Of a DNA stretch of 64,000 bases, positions 9,135 through 19,902 are shown in pieces. The number at the start of each line of letters is the position of its first letter. Position 1 is the first letter of the stretch. A program made the position numbers and the translations under genes. This stretch comes from Lantana camara. Taxonomy: Eukaryota; Streptophyta; Magnoliopsida; Lamiales; Verbenaceae. Below the pieces are notes generated by a model. That model saw nothing but the letters and a program-made list of their open reading frames with translations. It did not search any database and was not told where the DNA came from. Location: contig CM074864.1 of the NCBI GenBank assembly GCA_037501455.1, positions 28,576,001 through 28,640,000 on the forward strand, read 5' to 3'.

Positions 9135-11941
9135 GTAAGCCATTGCTTTTAACGGTTTCGAATTTCGTTTAGCGGTTTGGGAGAAATCGCGATTTGAAGA
9201 TTTTGAGGGTTTCGTATTCTTAGATCTGAAATTGGAGACAAACCGCTCAGAATTTCGAGAAATTGATTGAAGATTCGGAACGAGTACGAGGAATACATTC
9301 GGGATTGATTTTTCGGGATTTTTCCGGTAACCTTCGGCGGCGGTCGGCGGCTTTTCCGGCAGCTACAGTATCGGCGCTCCGGCGGCCTTCTGACAGAACG
9401 TCCGGCTCGATGCGGTAAGTCTAACGCCATCTTCCATTCATCGATTGGATGCTCGGTTAATTTATTACGATTTATTTAGTGTTTCTCGAATTGTTGGAAT
9501 TTATCGTTTAATTGTCGTTTTGATTGATTTTCGTGCCAATATGACTTCGTTGAGCTAGAATATGATTGTATACATGTTAATGGATATATTTGATTTTCGA
9601 TATGAATCCGGTTGCCCTTTTTTAAAGGATGTTATATTCGTTTTGTGCCGAATGTATACGAATTGGTAACTTTGATATACAAATTCTTCCTAAACTTGGT
9701 TTGTTTGTGAATAACCTCTATTTTCATGATTGGTAGATGCTCAATGATGATTATTATGATTGTAAATAATTACCTCTTACTTGTGCAAATTGTATTAATG
9801 CTCAAACGGACAAATTATGCTATAAAATCATAGTATTTCGTATTCTTGAACTTATTGGAAGCATATTTGTATGTCTTGTTGGAACTATGTTGATTCTTAG
9901 TGTTAGTACTTAGTTGCTATGGGAATTATTTGAAATTGCTTGTTGAGAAGATACATGTTTAATATATGAAATCTTGTTGGAATGTTGAAATTAGGACTCA
10001 CACTTTAATATATGAAACCATGTCGAAGTGTTTATTTGAATAATATGATTAAGTCTTGAATTCTTGCTTGCTTACTTGATAAGGGGATGTATGTGTAATT
10101 TTGTTAGAAACTATAAAAAGGGTATTCATGTTATGACTTTGAAACTAGAAGAATAACATAGGGGATGTTTGTGTAATTTTCCTAAACTATTATGAATTAC
10201 TTAGGGGATGTTTGTGTAATTTTTCTGAACCTTTATGAATTACTTAGGGGATGTTTGTGTAATTTTCCTAAACCATTATGAATTACTTAGGGGATGTTTG
10301 TGTAATTTCCATGAAACTGTGAATGTATACTATGATTGAGCTCGTATGCTAAAACATGTTATGAATTCCTAAAGTATGATACAAATGAATCGAGAGTATG
10401 CCGTTAATCTTAAAAGCATGAGTTTATGTGATTAAATATATGCCTTATTCATATTGAGCATGACGTATGAAGGTAGTAACGTTACATGAACTTATCCTTG
10501 ACTAAGATTATGATCTTTTATGTATAATAATTGAATTAATTGTCATGTATGACTTGTAATCGCTATGTTTAGAATCTTGCAAACTTCATACACATTTAAA
10601 TGACCGAATTGTTCTTATTTATGCATTTCACATGAGACATGAACTTTGTATTTTGAATGAATGATCTTTGTTGGAGCTTGATGGATTTGTAGGATGTAAT
10701 TATGCAAAATGTGATATTATTCTTGTTAATTATAATCTTATGAACTTGGGACATACTTTATATTATGCTTGAAACTTACTTGTTAATGTGCATTCAACCA
10801 ACTTGATAACTTATGGAAATTGGACTCTTATGTACTGTTTATGTATGATCGATAATTGCTAAGATTACATATATGCCCCTTGACCTCTCATGATTTATGT
10901 GGTTAAACTTATGCCTATCTATGACTTGTTGTGCATTCTTTATGCTCTAATTGGCCATGACATATCATGATATGCACGATAGAGCCATCCTTGCATTCAT
11001 AAATCTCATGATAAGCATGATACTTCGCCGTGCATCATGTTAAGTTATCTTTTGAGTCAAGTCTTGATTGTGGAGTATGTGTGTATGTCTTGTATAGGTG
11101 GTGAGCCACAGGAGGTCACGTGCTTCTTGTTCGTTCGAGTCAACTTCTTCTTGGTAACTTCGGTCAAGGTGAGGAATTATGTTATTAAAATGTTTTCAAA
11201 CAGTGGACAATACCGTATACCCTTCATGATTTGGTTCTCAAATTCCCGTTTTGAAAACTATATATAGGCATAGTATGCCGGATTTTGGGAGCTTTGCTCA
11301 TTATACTTATATCGTTCCTTATTGAAAACGGTTTGCTAGTATAGTATGAATCTTGGTATACGGGATAGGTACCCGAAATGTTTTGGTTTTGAAAATGATA
11401 TATATGTACGTATGTGGCGAGATGTTTTGGACCATGCTACGAAAGTGGTATGGAGATTGATTTACCTTGCAAGGACGCTTGCTTGGGGAAATCGAATTTG
11501 AGGGGGTTGGAGGTGAGAGATATTCCGGGAAGGCAAGGGCCGACGGATGTCCTTATCCAAAGTTCCCACTGTGGACAAGATTACTAAGACTCCGAGGAGG
11601 TTTCGGGGTTGATGTTTTCTTGGAAAGAGCTAGGTTTCATGGACCGAATTCTCTATGTTATGAATGATCGGGGGTGCGCACCCTCGACATCAATGGCGTG
11701 ATGGATGGATTGGTTTGATATCTTTGGTTTAGGAAGTAAGGTTGGAGGGCTCATTCTCGCCGAGCCGGTTATGTTTCCAGTTTGTGATCCGTTGCTTTGA
11801 AAACCCCTTTGCATTGATTTTGAAAAGTTAAACGGATCATAAACACCTTTAATATCGCATGTATTGTACCCCTTTAATATATTCCCTATAGTAATCCTCA
11901 CCGGTTCCTTTTGAACTGACTCTTCAATATATTGTCTGCAG
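9135..11941 (+). other. Candidate intron inside LARD 1 5' LTR
   Basis: Donor-like sites are ATGG/GTAAGC at 9135 and GCG/GTAAGT at 9415. At the other end, AACTGAC (11914-11920) as a branch-point-like element is followed by a pyrimidine-rich stretch and GTCTGCAG ending at 11941. Sixteen bases further is GCTAGGCGG. Equivalent pairs occur in the other LTR families in the window at similar relative positions. This is an inference; no transcript is available here. Confidence 0.45.
10157..10310 (+). repeat. 43-bp direct repeats in LARD 1 5' LTR (4 copies)
   Basis: Four copies of a unit built on TTAGGGGATGTTTGTGTAAT. Each unit is flanked by AATTAC (for example 10195-10200) and GTAATT (10216-10221), so every copy can also fold with the GGGG in the loop. 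A diverged extra copy lies at about 10082. The 3' LTR has six copies, and the other LARDs have one or two copies of the same phrase (reverse strand, near 35231, 47212 and 54848). Confidence 0.9.
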
Positions 11942-12586
11942 GTTTTCTGGAGTCTTGCTAGGCGGTGTGTCGTAGAGTCTTGGCTCGTAGAAGTTGTGTC
12001 GAGTCTGCATTTACAAGTTGATGTTCATGTATTTTATTATGTTTTAATGCTTTCGTTAGCCTTGGTGGGCATTATGGTAAAGTTTGAAATGTTACATTCT
12101 TGAATGAATTCCGTTTATGAAATTGTACAGGTTGGGATCGTGATGATCCAATGATATTTTGATGTATTAATTATCGGGACAGGTGCTTAGGTAGTTGAAC
12201 CCGTATTTATGATTTTGTTTCGGGCAGGTACCTAGGAAGTGGAACCCGTATTTATATTATTTCTTGTCGGGACAGGTTGCATGCTCTTGAACCCGTTGAA
12301 TGGTGTGATGCATGATTGATGTTGATAATTGGTGATTAACGGAATTATTCTGATGGCATGATACATGTTTGTTTGAAAAAAATTTATGCTCGTTTCCGCA
12401 TGTCTGTTGTTTTCTTTACGGCGCGTTGAGTCGAGTTGTTTAGGTACCGCCTAGCCAGGTTGTGCGTCCGTCACCGGTTGCTTTGGGAACGGCGCGTATA
12501 TGGATGTCAGTTTCATATACGAGCTAGAACCTTAGCGTGGGGTAGGATGTGATTGCCCTCCGCCGGGGCGTTACACCCTATTTGTG

Positions 12587-12598
12587 TGGTATCAGAGC
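12587..12598 (+). other. Primer binding site, initiator-Met tRNA type
   Basis: TGGTATCAGAGC, 11 bases after the end of the 5' LTR, complementary to the 3' end of plant initiator methionine tRNA. It would prime minus-strand DNA synthesis. The same site is seen in reverse complement at 39792-39803 and 59779-59790, and with one mismatch at 27552-27563. Confidence 0.92.
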
Positions 12599-13595
12599 CG
12601 AAGGTTCAAAACCTGGCTCTTGAGTCGTCTTGTGTCGGTCTAGGTCGTACGGCATAGGAATATTTGTGCATTACATTTACTTAAGTTGGCAATTTTGATT
12701 AATTGGCATGAACTTTCTGAGCTACTTGATTACATGCTTACATCTTTTAATACACTTGCGCTTATGCTTTTGCTGAGATTGAATCATGCTAGGTACAATT
12801 GAATTAATTGTGTAAATGCTTTAGAATTTCGGAATTATTGCTTACCTATTAATTGACTTCTATTGAAAGATTTCATTTTCTTAAATGACAATTTTGATTG
12901 CCTAAATTGGGAATGCATGCTTATGTGCTTATAGCTTCTCCATAAATGCTTATAGGTTAAATTTTGTATTTTTAGAAGCATGCTTTGAATGTTGAACCTA
13001 ATGACTTGTTTAATTGTCTAATTGTTATGGAAACTTAAGAACTACATGCTCCTTGTTACTAATGTGTTGGAATTGAATTGGTTTATAATCAATTGTGCTA
13101 CCACCTTAAATGATTGTGTCCTTGCCTTAGGTAACTTGAACTCTCCTTTGATAAGTTATTTAATTGTCTACTCGCTTTAGCAACTTATACATTACTTGCT
13201 TTTGCACGCACTGAATTGAGTTGACTGAACTTATGTGCTTAATTAAGTGTCGCGAGTTTCTTATGTTGAAATTATGTACTTATGTGATTACAACTGTTTT
13301 GTAACTAAACTGCTTATAGTTTTTCATAAGTGCCTACTAACCATCATGCATACATACATATGCTTTCGACTATGTGTTGTAGAGAAAATTCCATCGTAAT
13401 ATCCCCCTCGAGATAGGACATGGATGCGCAACCTATGCTCTAAGGGATACCGACATTAGTTGATTAAAGGTACGCAAAAACATGCACCGCATTTCATTTT
13501 AAATATGCAAACCTATGTGTATGCAATTGATTCCTTTATAATGGTTATGTACTCACAGTGTTAGTGGTTGTAGGGACCTCTTTAACGTATGTGCA

Positions 13596-13936
13596 AGAGA
13601 GATGTGAATTCTCTCTAACTTGTCTGCAAGAGAGATGTTGGATTCTCTCAAATTTATGTGCTAAGGAAATGCTGGATTCTCCCTAATTTACGTGGTTGAA
13701 GGATGTTGGAGTCCTTCAATTTAGATGTTGGGAAATGTTGGATTTTCCTAACTTAGGTGTTTGAGAAATGTCGGATCTTTTCTCAAACTAGTAACTCAGG
13801 AGATGTCGGATTCTCTTGAACTTAGGAACTTGAGAGATGGGGTGCTCTCAACTGTTTGCTTGAGAGACGGGGTGCTCTCACTTGTGTGCTTGAGAGACGG
13901 GGTGCTCTCAATTGTTTGTTTGGAGACGGGGTTCTC
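13596..13936 (+). repeat. LARD 1 internal hairpin array
   Basis: About eleven hairpins in a row. Stems: GAGAGA 13597-13602 with TCTCTC 13610-13615; GAGAGA 13630-13635 with TCTCTC 13644-13649; TTGAAGGA 13696-13703 with TCCTTCAA 13712-13719; GGAAA 13731-13735 with TTTCC 13744-13748; GTTTGAGAAA 13759-13768 with TTTCTCAAAC 13779-13788; TCAGGAGA 13796-13803 with TCTCTTGA 13812-13819 (one G-U pair); TTGAGAG 13830-13836 with CTCTCAA 13845-13851; then further TTGAGAGA copies near 13860, 13890 and 13921. Loops are of two kinds, TGTYGGAT early and CGGGGTG or TGGGGTG late. Stems differ completely but stay complementary. Confidence 0.9.
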
Positions 13937-15187
13937 TACTCGTTGTTGTGCTTTGTGTTCGGTTTACTTTGGCTACGATCGGAAGCAGGTGGCTTTAGAA
14001 GATGTCGAGATTCCCTCACACTGATGACACGATGCTGGAGAAGGGATCAATCATCCAAACACTAAGTAAAGATTGCTTGTCTTGAAGAAACAACAATCTA
14101 GATGTCCAAGAAGGTGAAAGACTACAAGAGTTAAAGGTAGTCAAGAATCCGTAGATGTGACCTAGAGGATACTGTGTCTTAATCACCGGATCAAGGAGTA
14201 AAGTCTAAGACGGACTACTACTTCAACGGTTAGCCATCTCAAGGCTTCTTCCGATATAACTTCCCTTGATCCTAAGGGGAACAACTTCAGCACCCAGATT
14301 GGCTTTAACAAGCGTACAACATTGATCAAAGCCTTACACGAAAACTATCAATGAAGTTAGAGTGACGTGTATGCAGAATGCGGAAGTCAGTGCAACCAAT
14401 CAAAAGGAGGCTAATCACGCGAGTCAACTAACCTACTCACGTTTGGGGATTGCAACCGTTATGTTGGACTTAACTATGGAAGATACTACTCGTACAACCT
14501 AATACGAGGTTTTTGACAAGCTACAAAGTCTGAGTGTCTATTCACATAGAAGGATAGGGACACGAATCAAAGATGTTGGATGAACGTTCGAGAGACTTTT
14601 TCACATCGCTCAGAACCAGACTAGATTTTGTTCGAGTTTCGGCGGTAGTTCAAGATAAGAGTTCTCACAAGATAAGAAACCATTTGGATAAGACGAATGA
14701 GTTGGTTGGCACTTTGAACAGGAAATCGAACCTACAACTCTAGAAGAAAGAACTAGCCACATCAACTGACAACTCTGGTGACGAGAGTTCGTTCAACTTG
14801 CTCTCAGTCGGCTAGGAATGAGAAGTATTGAAGAGGCTCAAAGGCACGATCATGGATATTAGTGGACTTCTATGACAAAATATGTTCGTGGGAACCTCAC
14901 AAGGATGTTAAGAGCAGCCTTTGATCTAACACCCGGAATTGTATCCTCGTATGTCTCGAGAAAGGAATTCGAGAGCTTTGTATACAGATTCCAAGAGAAT
15001 TAGAACTCAAGAACAGAAATCTCAAGAGTTGAGAAACCAAGGAGAACTTTAAGTGGATAAAGTCTTACGAGAACACCTTAAGAAGACAACAAGTTGCTAG
15101 AAGGACAACGCCGAGAAGTAGGTGGTTACTACTCAAATTGGAATTGTTTAACTTCACACTAGAAGAATCTGGGGACCAGATGCCTTT

Positions 15188-15200
15188 AAGGAGGGAAGGT
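15188..15200 (+). other. Polypurine tract of LARD 1
   Basis: AAGGAGGGAAGGT directly precedes the 3' LTR start TGTGACGCC. This is the expected plus-strand primer for LTR retrotransposon reverse transcription. The other LARDs have GGGGGGAAGGT or a close variant at the equivalent place on the minus strand. Confidence 0.85.
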
Positions 15201-18200
15201 TGTGACGCCCCGCGTCTTCGAAGCACGACCCAATGACATTCTCGGGTAAGTTTTCACATTTGTATGTTAATTTGAGAATTTCGTGACTTATATGATTTAA
15301 TCGGAATTTAATTTGATATGTGATTATTCAGATTATTTGATGATTAATTGCTAATTTAATTATTACGTGCGTACGTGACTTGAATAGTTTAATTCAATTT
15401 CATTCGAACTTATTTGTACGAAATAATTACTAAAAATAGAGTTTAAATTTAATATGTTATTTAACATGCCTAATTCGAATTTATTCGTAATACTTGAGAA
15501 TTAATTGCCAATTATATGGTTTTGGGGTATCGTTAATTTGTACGAAAGATTTTCTAAAATTAAATTGAATTAAGTTCTAATTGGTAAATAATTTCCCAAT
15601 TTAAATTATAAAATTAATTCGGGACTTGTAAGTTTAATTGAGACCCTACAAGAATTATTTTGCGGTTAATTGAACGCGTTATTTTATTTTCCTACGTGTT
15701 AAGACTACCCGGTTTGTATATAGCATGTATCTAGACACATTTCTTGTCACTTTTCTCCCACACACTATCTCTCCTCTCTCCCTCTTCTCTCTCGGCCGAA
15801 ATCAACGAGACAAGAAGCCCCCCCCCCCCCCAATTTCTCAAATTCTTCACCAAATTGGACATGCAAATAGTCAAAATCGATGTACTCGGAACAAGGAACA
15901 CAACTGTATGCTCGGAATCGAAATCCGACAACCGACGAGAGAGAACGGAGCTCCGAAAGTTGCTGATTTTCGTTATTCTTTCCGACAGCTTTCCGGCGAC
16001 GGAATCCGGCGAACCAATATAGCATTTTACTCCTGGAGACGAGACCCACCTATACGTGATGGTGGTTCGGGGTGAAAACCGCCGTAGGCGGAGCTACGGC
16101 GGAGGTGCAGCAGCAGCGCGGCGGCGCTGTTAGCGCGCAGTGGCGGGATGGCCACTCCGGCCATCCTCCGATGACGAAATGTTGGGGGAAATACTCAGAA
16201 CCTTGAATCGAGTTGAATGGTGTTAATCCCAGCCTCTGAAACGGCCGGAATTGCAGCAGCAGCGGCGGAGCTAGGCGGCGCAGCGACGGTTCACGGCGGC
16301 GGCCGTCTCCGGCGATATTTTCCGGCGAATATCATATGCATTTCGACGGGCTCGACATGGGTAAGCTAATGCTTTTTACGATTTCGAATTTCGTTTAGCG
16401 GTTTGGGAGAAATCGCGATTTGAAGATTTTAAGGGTTTCGTATTCTTAGATCTGAAATTGGAGACAAACCGCTCAGAATTTCGAGAAATTGATTGAAGAT
16501 TCGGAACGAGTACGAGGAATACATTCGGGATTTTTCCGGCAACCTTCGGCGGCGGCCCGGCGGCGGCTGGTGGCTTTTTCGGCAGCTACAGTAGCGGCGT
16601 TCCGGCAGCCTTCTGACAGAACGTCCAACTCGATGCGGTGAGTCTAACGCCATCTTCCATTCATCGATTGGATGCTCGGTTAATTTATTATGATTTATTT
16701 CGTGTTTCTCGAATTGTTGGAATTTATCGTTTAATTGTCGTTTTGATTGATTTTCGTGCCAATATGACTTCGTTGAGCTAGAATATGATTGTATACATGT
16801 TGATGGATATATTTTATATTCGATATGAATCTGGTTGCCCTTTTTGAAAGGATGTTATGTTCGTTTTGTGCCGAATGTATACGAATTGGTAACTTTGATA
16901 TACGAATTCTTCCTAAACTTGGTTTGTTTGTGAATAACCTCTATTTTCATGATTGGTAGATGCTCAATGATGATTATTATGCTTGTAAATAATTAGCTCT
17001 TACTTGTGCAAATTGTATTAATGCTCAAACGGATAAATTATGCTATAAAATCATAGTATTTCGTATTCTTGAACTTATTGGAAGCATATTTGTATGTCTT
17101 GTTGGAACTATGTTGATTCTTAGTGTTGGTACTTAGTTGTCATGGGAATTATGTGAAATTGCTTGTTGAGAAGATACATGTTTAATATATGAAATCTTGT
17201 TGGAATGTTGAAATTAGGACTCACACTTTAATATTTGAAACCATGTCGAAGTGTTTATTTGAATAATATGATTAAGTCTTGAATTCTTGCTTTGTTACTT
17301 GATAAGGGGATGTATGTGTAATTTTGTTAGAAGCCATAAAAAGGGTATTCATGTTATGACTTTGAAACTAGAAGAATAACATAGGGGATGTTTGTGTAAT
17401 TTTCCTAAACCATTATGAATTACTTAGGGGATGTTTGTGTAATTTTTCTGAACCTTTATGAATTACTTAGGGGATGTTTGTGTAATTATCCTTAACCATT
17501 ATGAATTACTTAGGGGATGTTTGTGTAATTTTTCTGAACCTTTATGAATTACTTACGGGATGTTTGGGTAATTTTCCTAAACCATTATGAATTACTTAGG
17601 GGATGTTTGTGTAATTTCCATGAAACTATGAATGTATACTATGATTGAGCTCGTATGCCAAAACATGTTATGAATTCCTAAAGTATGATACAAATGAATC
17701 GAGAGTATGCCGTTAATCTTAAAAGCATGACTTTATGTGATTAAATATATGCCTTATTCATATTGAGCATGACGTATGAATGTAATCACGTTACATGAAC
17801 TTATCCTTGACTAAGATTATGATCTATTATGTATAATAATTGAATTAATTGTCAAGTATGACTTGTAATCGCTATGTTTAGAATCTTGCAAACGTCATAC
17901 ACATTTAAATGACCGAATTGTTCTTATTTATGCATTTCACATGAGACATGAACTTAGTATTTTGAATGAATGATCTTTGTTGGAGCTTGATGGATTTGTA
18001 GGATGTAATTATGCAAAATGTGATATTATTCTTGTTAATTATAATCTTATGAACTTGGGACATACTTTATATTATGCTTGAAACTTACTTGTTAATGTGC
18101 ATTCAATCAACTTGATAACTTATGGAAATTGGACTCTTATGTACTGTTTATGTATGATCGATAATTGCTAAGATTACATACATGCCCATTGACCTCTCAT

Positions 18201-19897
18201 GATTTATGTGGTTAAACTTATGCCTATCCATGACTTGTTGTGCATTCTTTATGCTCTAATTGGCCATGACATATCATGATATGCACGATAGAGCCATCCT
18301 TGCATTCATAAATCTCATGATAAGCATGATATTTCGCCGTGCGTCATGTTAAGTTATCTTTTGAGTCAAGCCTTGATTGTGGAGTATGTGCGTATGTCTT
18401 GTATAGGTGGTGAGCCACAAGAGGTCACGTGCTTCTTGTTCGTTCGAGTCAACTTCTTCTTGGTAACTTCGGTCAAGGTGAGGAGTTATGTTATTAAAAT
18501 GTTTTCAAACTATGGACAATACCGTATGGCCTTCATGATTTGGTTCTCAAATTCCCGTTTTGAAAACTATATGTATAGGCTTAGTATGCCGGATTTTGGG
18601 AGCTTGGCTCATTATACTTATATCGTTGCTTATTGAAAACGGTTTGCTAGTATAGTATGAATCTTGGTATACGGGATAGGTACCCGAAATGTTTTGGTTT
18701 TGAAAAGGATATATATGTACGTATGTGGCGAGATGTTTTGGACCATGCTACGAAAGTGGTATGGAGATTGATGTACCTTGCAGGGACGCTTGCTTGGGGA
18801 AATCGAATTTGAGCTCGGGGATGGAGGTGAGAGATATTCCGGGAAGGCAAGGGCCGACGGATGTCCTTATCCAAAGTCCCCACTGTGGACAAGATTACTA
18901 AGACTCCGACGAGGTTTCGGGGTTAAAGTTTTCTTGGAGAGAGCTAGGTTTCATGGACCGAATTCTCTATGTTATGGATGATCGGGGGTGCGCACCCTCG
19001 ACATCAATGGCGTGATGGATGGATTGGTTTGATTTCTTTGGTTTGGGAAGTAAGGTTGGAGGGCTCATTCTCACCGAGGCAGTTATCTTTCTAGTTTGTG
19101 ATCCGTTGCTTTGAAAACCCCTTTGCATTGATTTTGAAAAGTTAAACGGATCATAAACACCTTTAATATCGCATGCATTGTACCCCTTTAATATATTCCA
19201 TATAGTAATCCTCACCGATTCCTTTTGAACTGACTCTTCGACCTTTGTATTGTCTGCAAGTTTTCTAGAGTCTTGCTAGGCGGTGTGTCGTAGAGTCTTG
19301 GCTCGTAGAAGTTGTGTCGAGTGTGCATTTATTTTAAGTTGATGTTCATATATTTTATTATGTTTTAATGCTTTCGTTAGCCTTGGTGGGCATTGTGGTA
19401 AAGTTTGAAATGTTACATTATTGAATGAATTCCGTTTATGAAATTGTACAGGTTGGGATCGTGATGATCCAATGATATTTGGATATATTAATTATCGGGA
19501 CAGGGGCTTAGGTAGTTGAACCCGTATTTATGATTTTGTTTCGGGACAGGTGCCTAGGAAGTGGAACCCGTATTTATATTATTTCTTGTCGGGACAGGTT
19601 GCATGCTCTTGAACCCGTTGAATTGTGTGATGCATGATTGATGTTGATAATTGGTGATTAACGGAATTATTCTGATGGCATGATACATGTTTGTTTGAAA
19701 AAAATTTATGCTCGCTTCCGCATATCTGTTGCTTTCTTTACGGCGCGTTGAGTCGAGTCATTTAGGTACCGGCTAGCCAGATTGTGCGTCCGTCACCGGT
19801 TGCTTTGGGAACGGCGCGTATATGGATATCAGTTTGATATACGAGCTAGAACCTTAGCGCGGCGTAGGATGTGATTGCCCTCCGCCGGGGCGTTACA
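15201..19897 (+). repeat. LARD 1 3' LTR
   Basis: Same ends and order as the 5' LTR: TATA box 15717-15722, CT-rich leader, donor-like ATGGGTAAGC near 16360 and GCGGTGAGT near 16637, 43-bp repeats 17390-17619, acceptor-like GTCTGCAA near 19253 (the final G is A here), box GCTAGGCGG near 19276. It is 115 bp longer than the 5' LTR. Two extra 43-bp copies and a roughly 30-bp stretch near 15540 account for nearly all of that. Confidence 0.95.
17390..17619 (+). repeat. 43-bp direct repeats in LARD 1 3' LTR (6 copies)
   Basis: Six copies of the TTAGGGGATGTTTGTGTAAT unit; one reads TTACGGGATGTTTGGGTAAT. The 5' LTR has four. The LTRs were identical at insertion, so copies were gained or lost afterwards, or the difference arose at reverse transcription. 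Confidence 0.9.
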
Positions 19898-19902
19898 TAT
19901 TA
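19898..19902. repeat. Right target-site duplication of LARD 1 (TATTA)
   Basis: TATTA follows the 3' LTR end and matches 7989-7993 exactly. Confidence 0.95.

Larger units (their letters stand above)
7994..12575 (+). repeat. LARD 1 5' LTR
   Basis: TG...CA ends within TGTGACGCCC and GGGGCGTTACA. Order inside: AT-rich upstream part, TATA box (8475-8482), CT-rich leader, GC-rich CCGGCGG-type segment (8780-9420) with donor-like sites at 9135 and 9415, AT-rich middle with 43-bp direct repeats (10157-10310), branch-point and acceptor-like signals ending at 11941, box GCTAGGCGG (11957-11965) and the terminal 600 bp. No protein-coding gene is supported in it. Confidence 0.95.
12576..15200 (+). other. 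LARD 1 internal region (non-coding)
   Basis: Begins with a short spacer and primer site and ends with the polypurine tract. The only structured part is the hairpin array (13596-13936). 12600-13560 is AT-rich without frames. 13980-15180 is also without a frame above about 90 codons and has no recognisable pol motif. Confidence 0.85.
7994..19897 (+). mobile_element. LARD 1: complete non-autonomous LTR retrotransposon
   Basis: Structure: 5' LTR 7994-12575 (4582 bp), primer site 12587-12598, internal region of 2625 bp without coding capacity, polypurine tract 15188-15200, 3' LTR 15201-19897 (4697 bp). Both LTRs begin TGTGACGCCC and end GGGGCGTTACA, and TATTA flanks the element on both sides. A 4.6-kb LTR with a short non-coding interior fits the LARD class, which must borrow gag-pol from an autonomous element. 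It sits in the CACTA transposon just after a GGTAAT donor-like site, so it lies in an intron of that gene. The two LTRs are collinear and differ mainly in tandem-repeat copy number and one roughly 30-bp indel near 15540. Confidence 0.95.
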
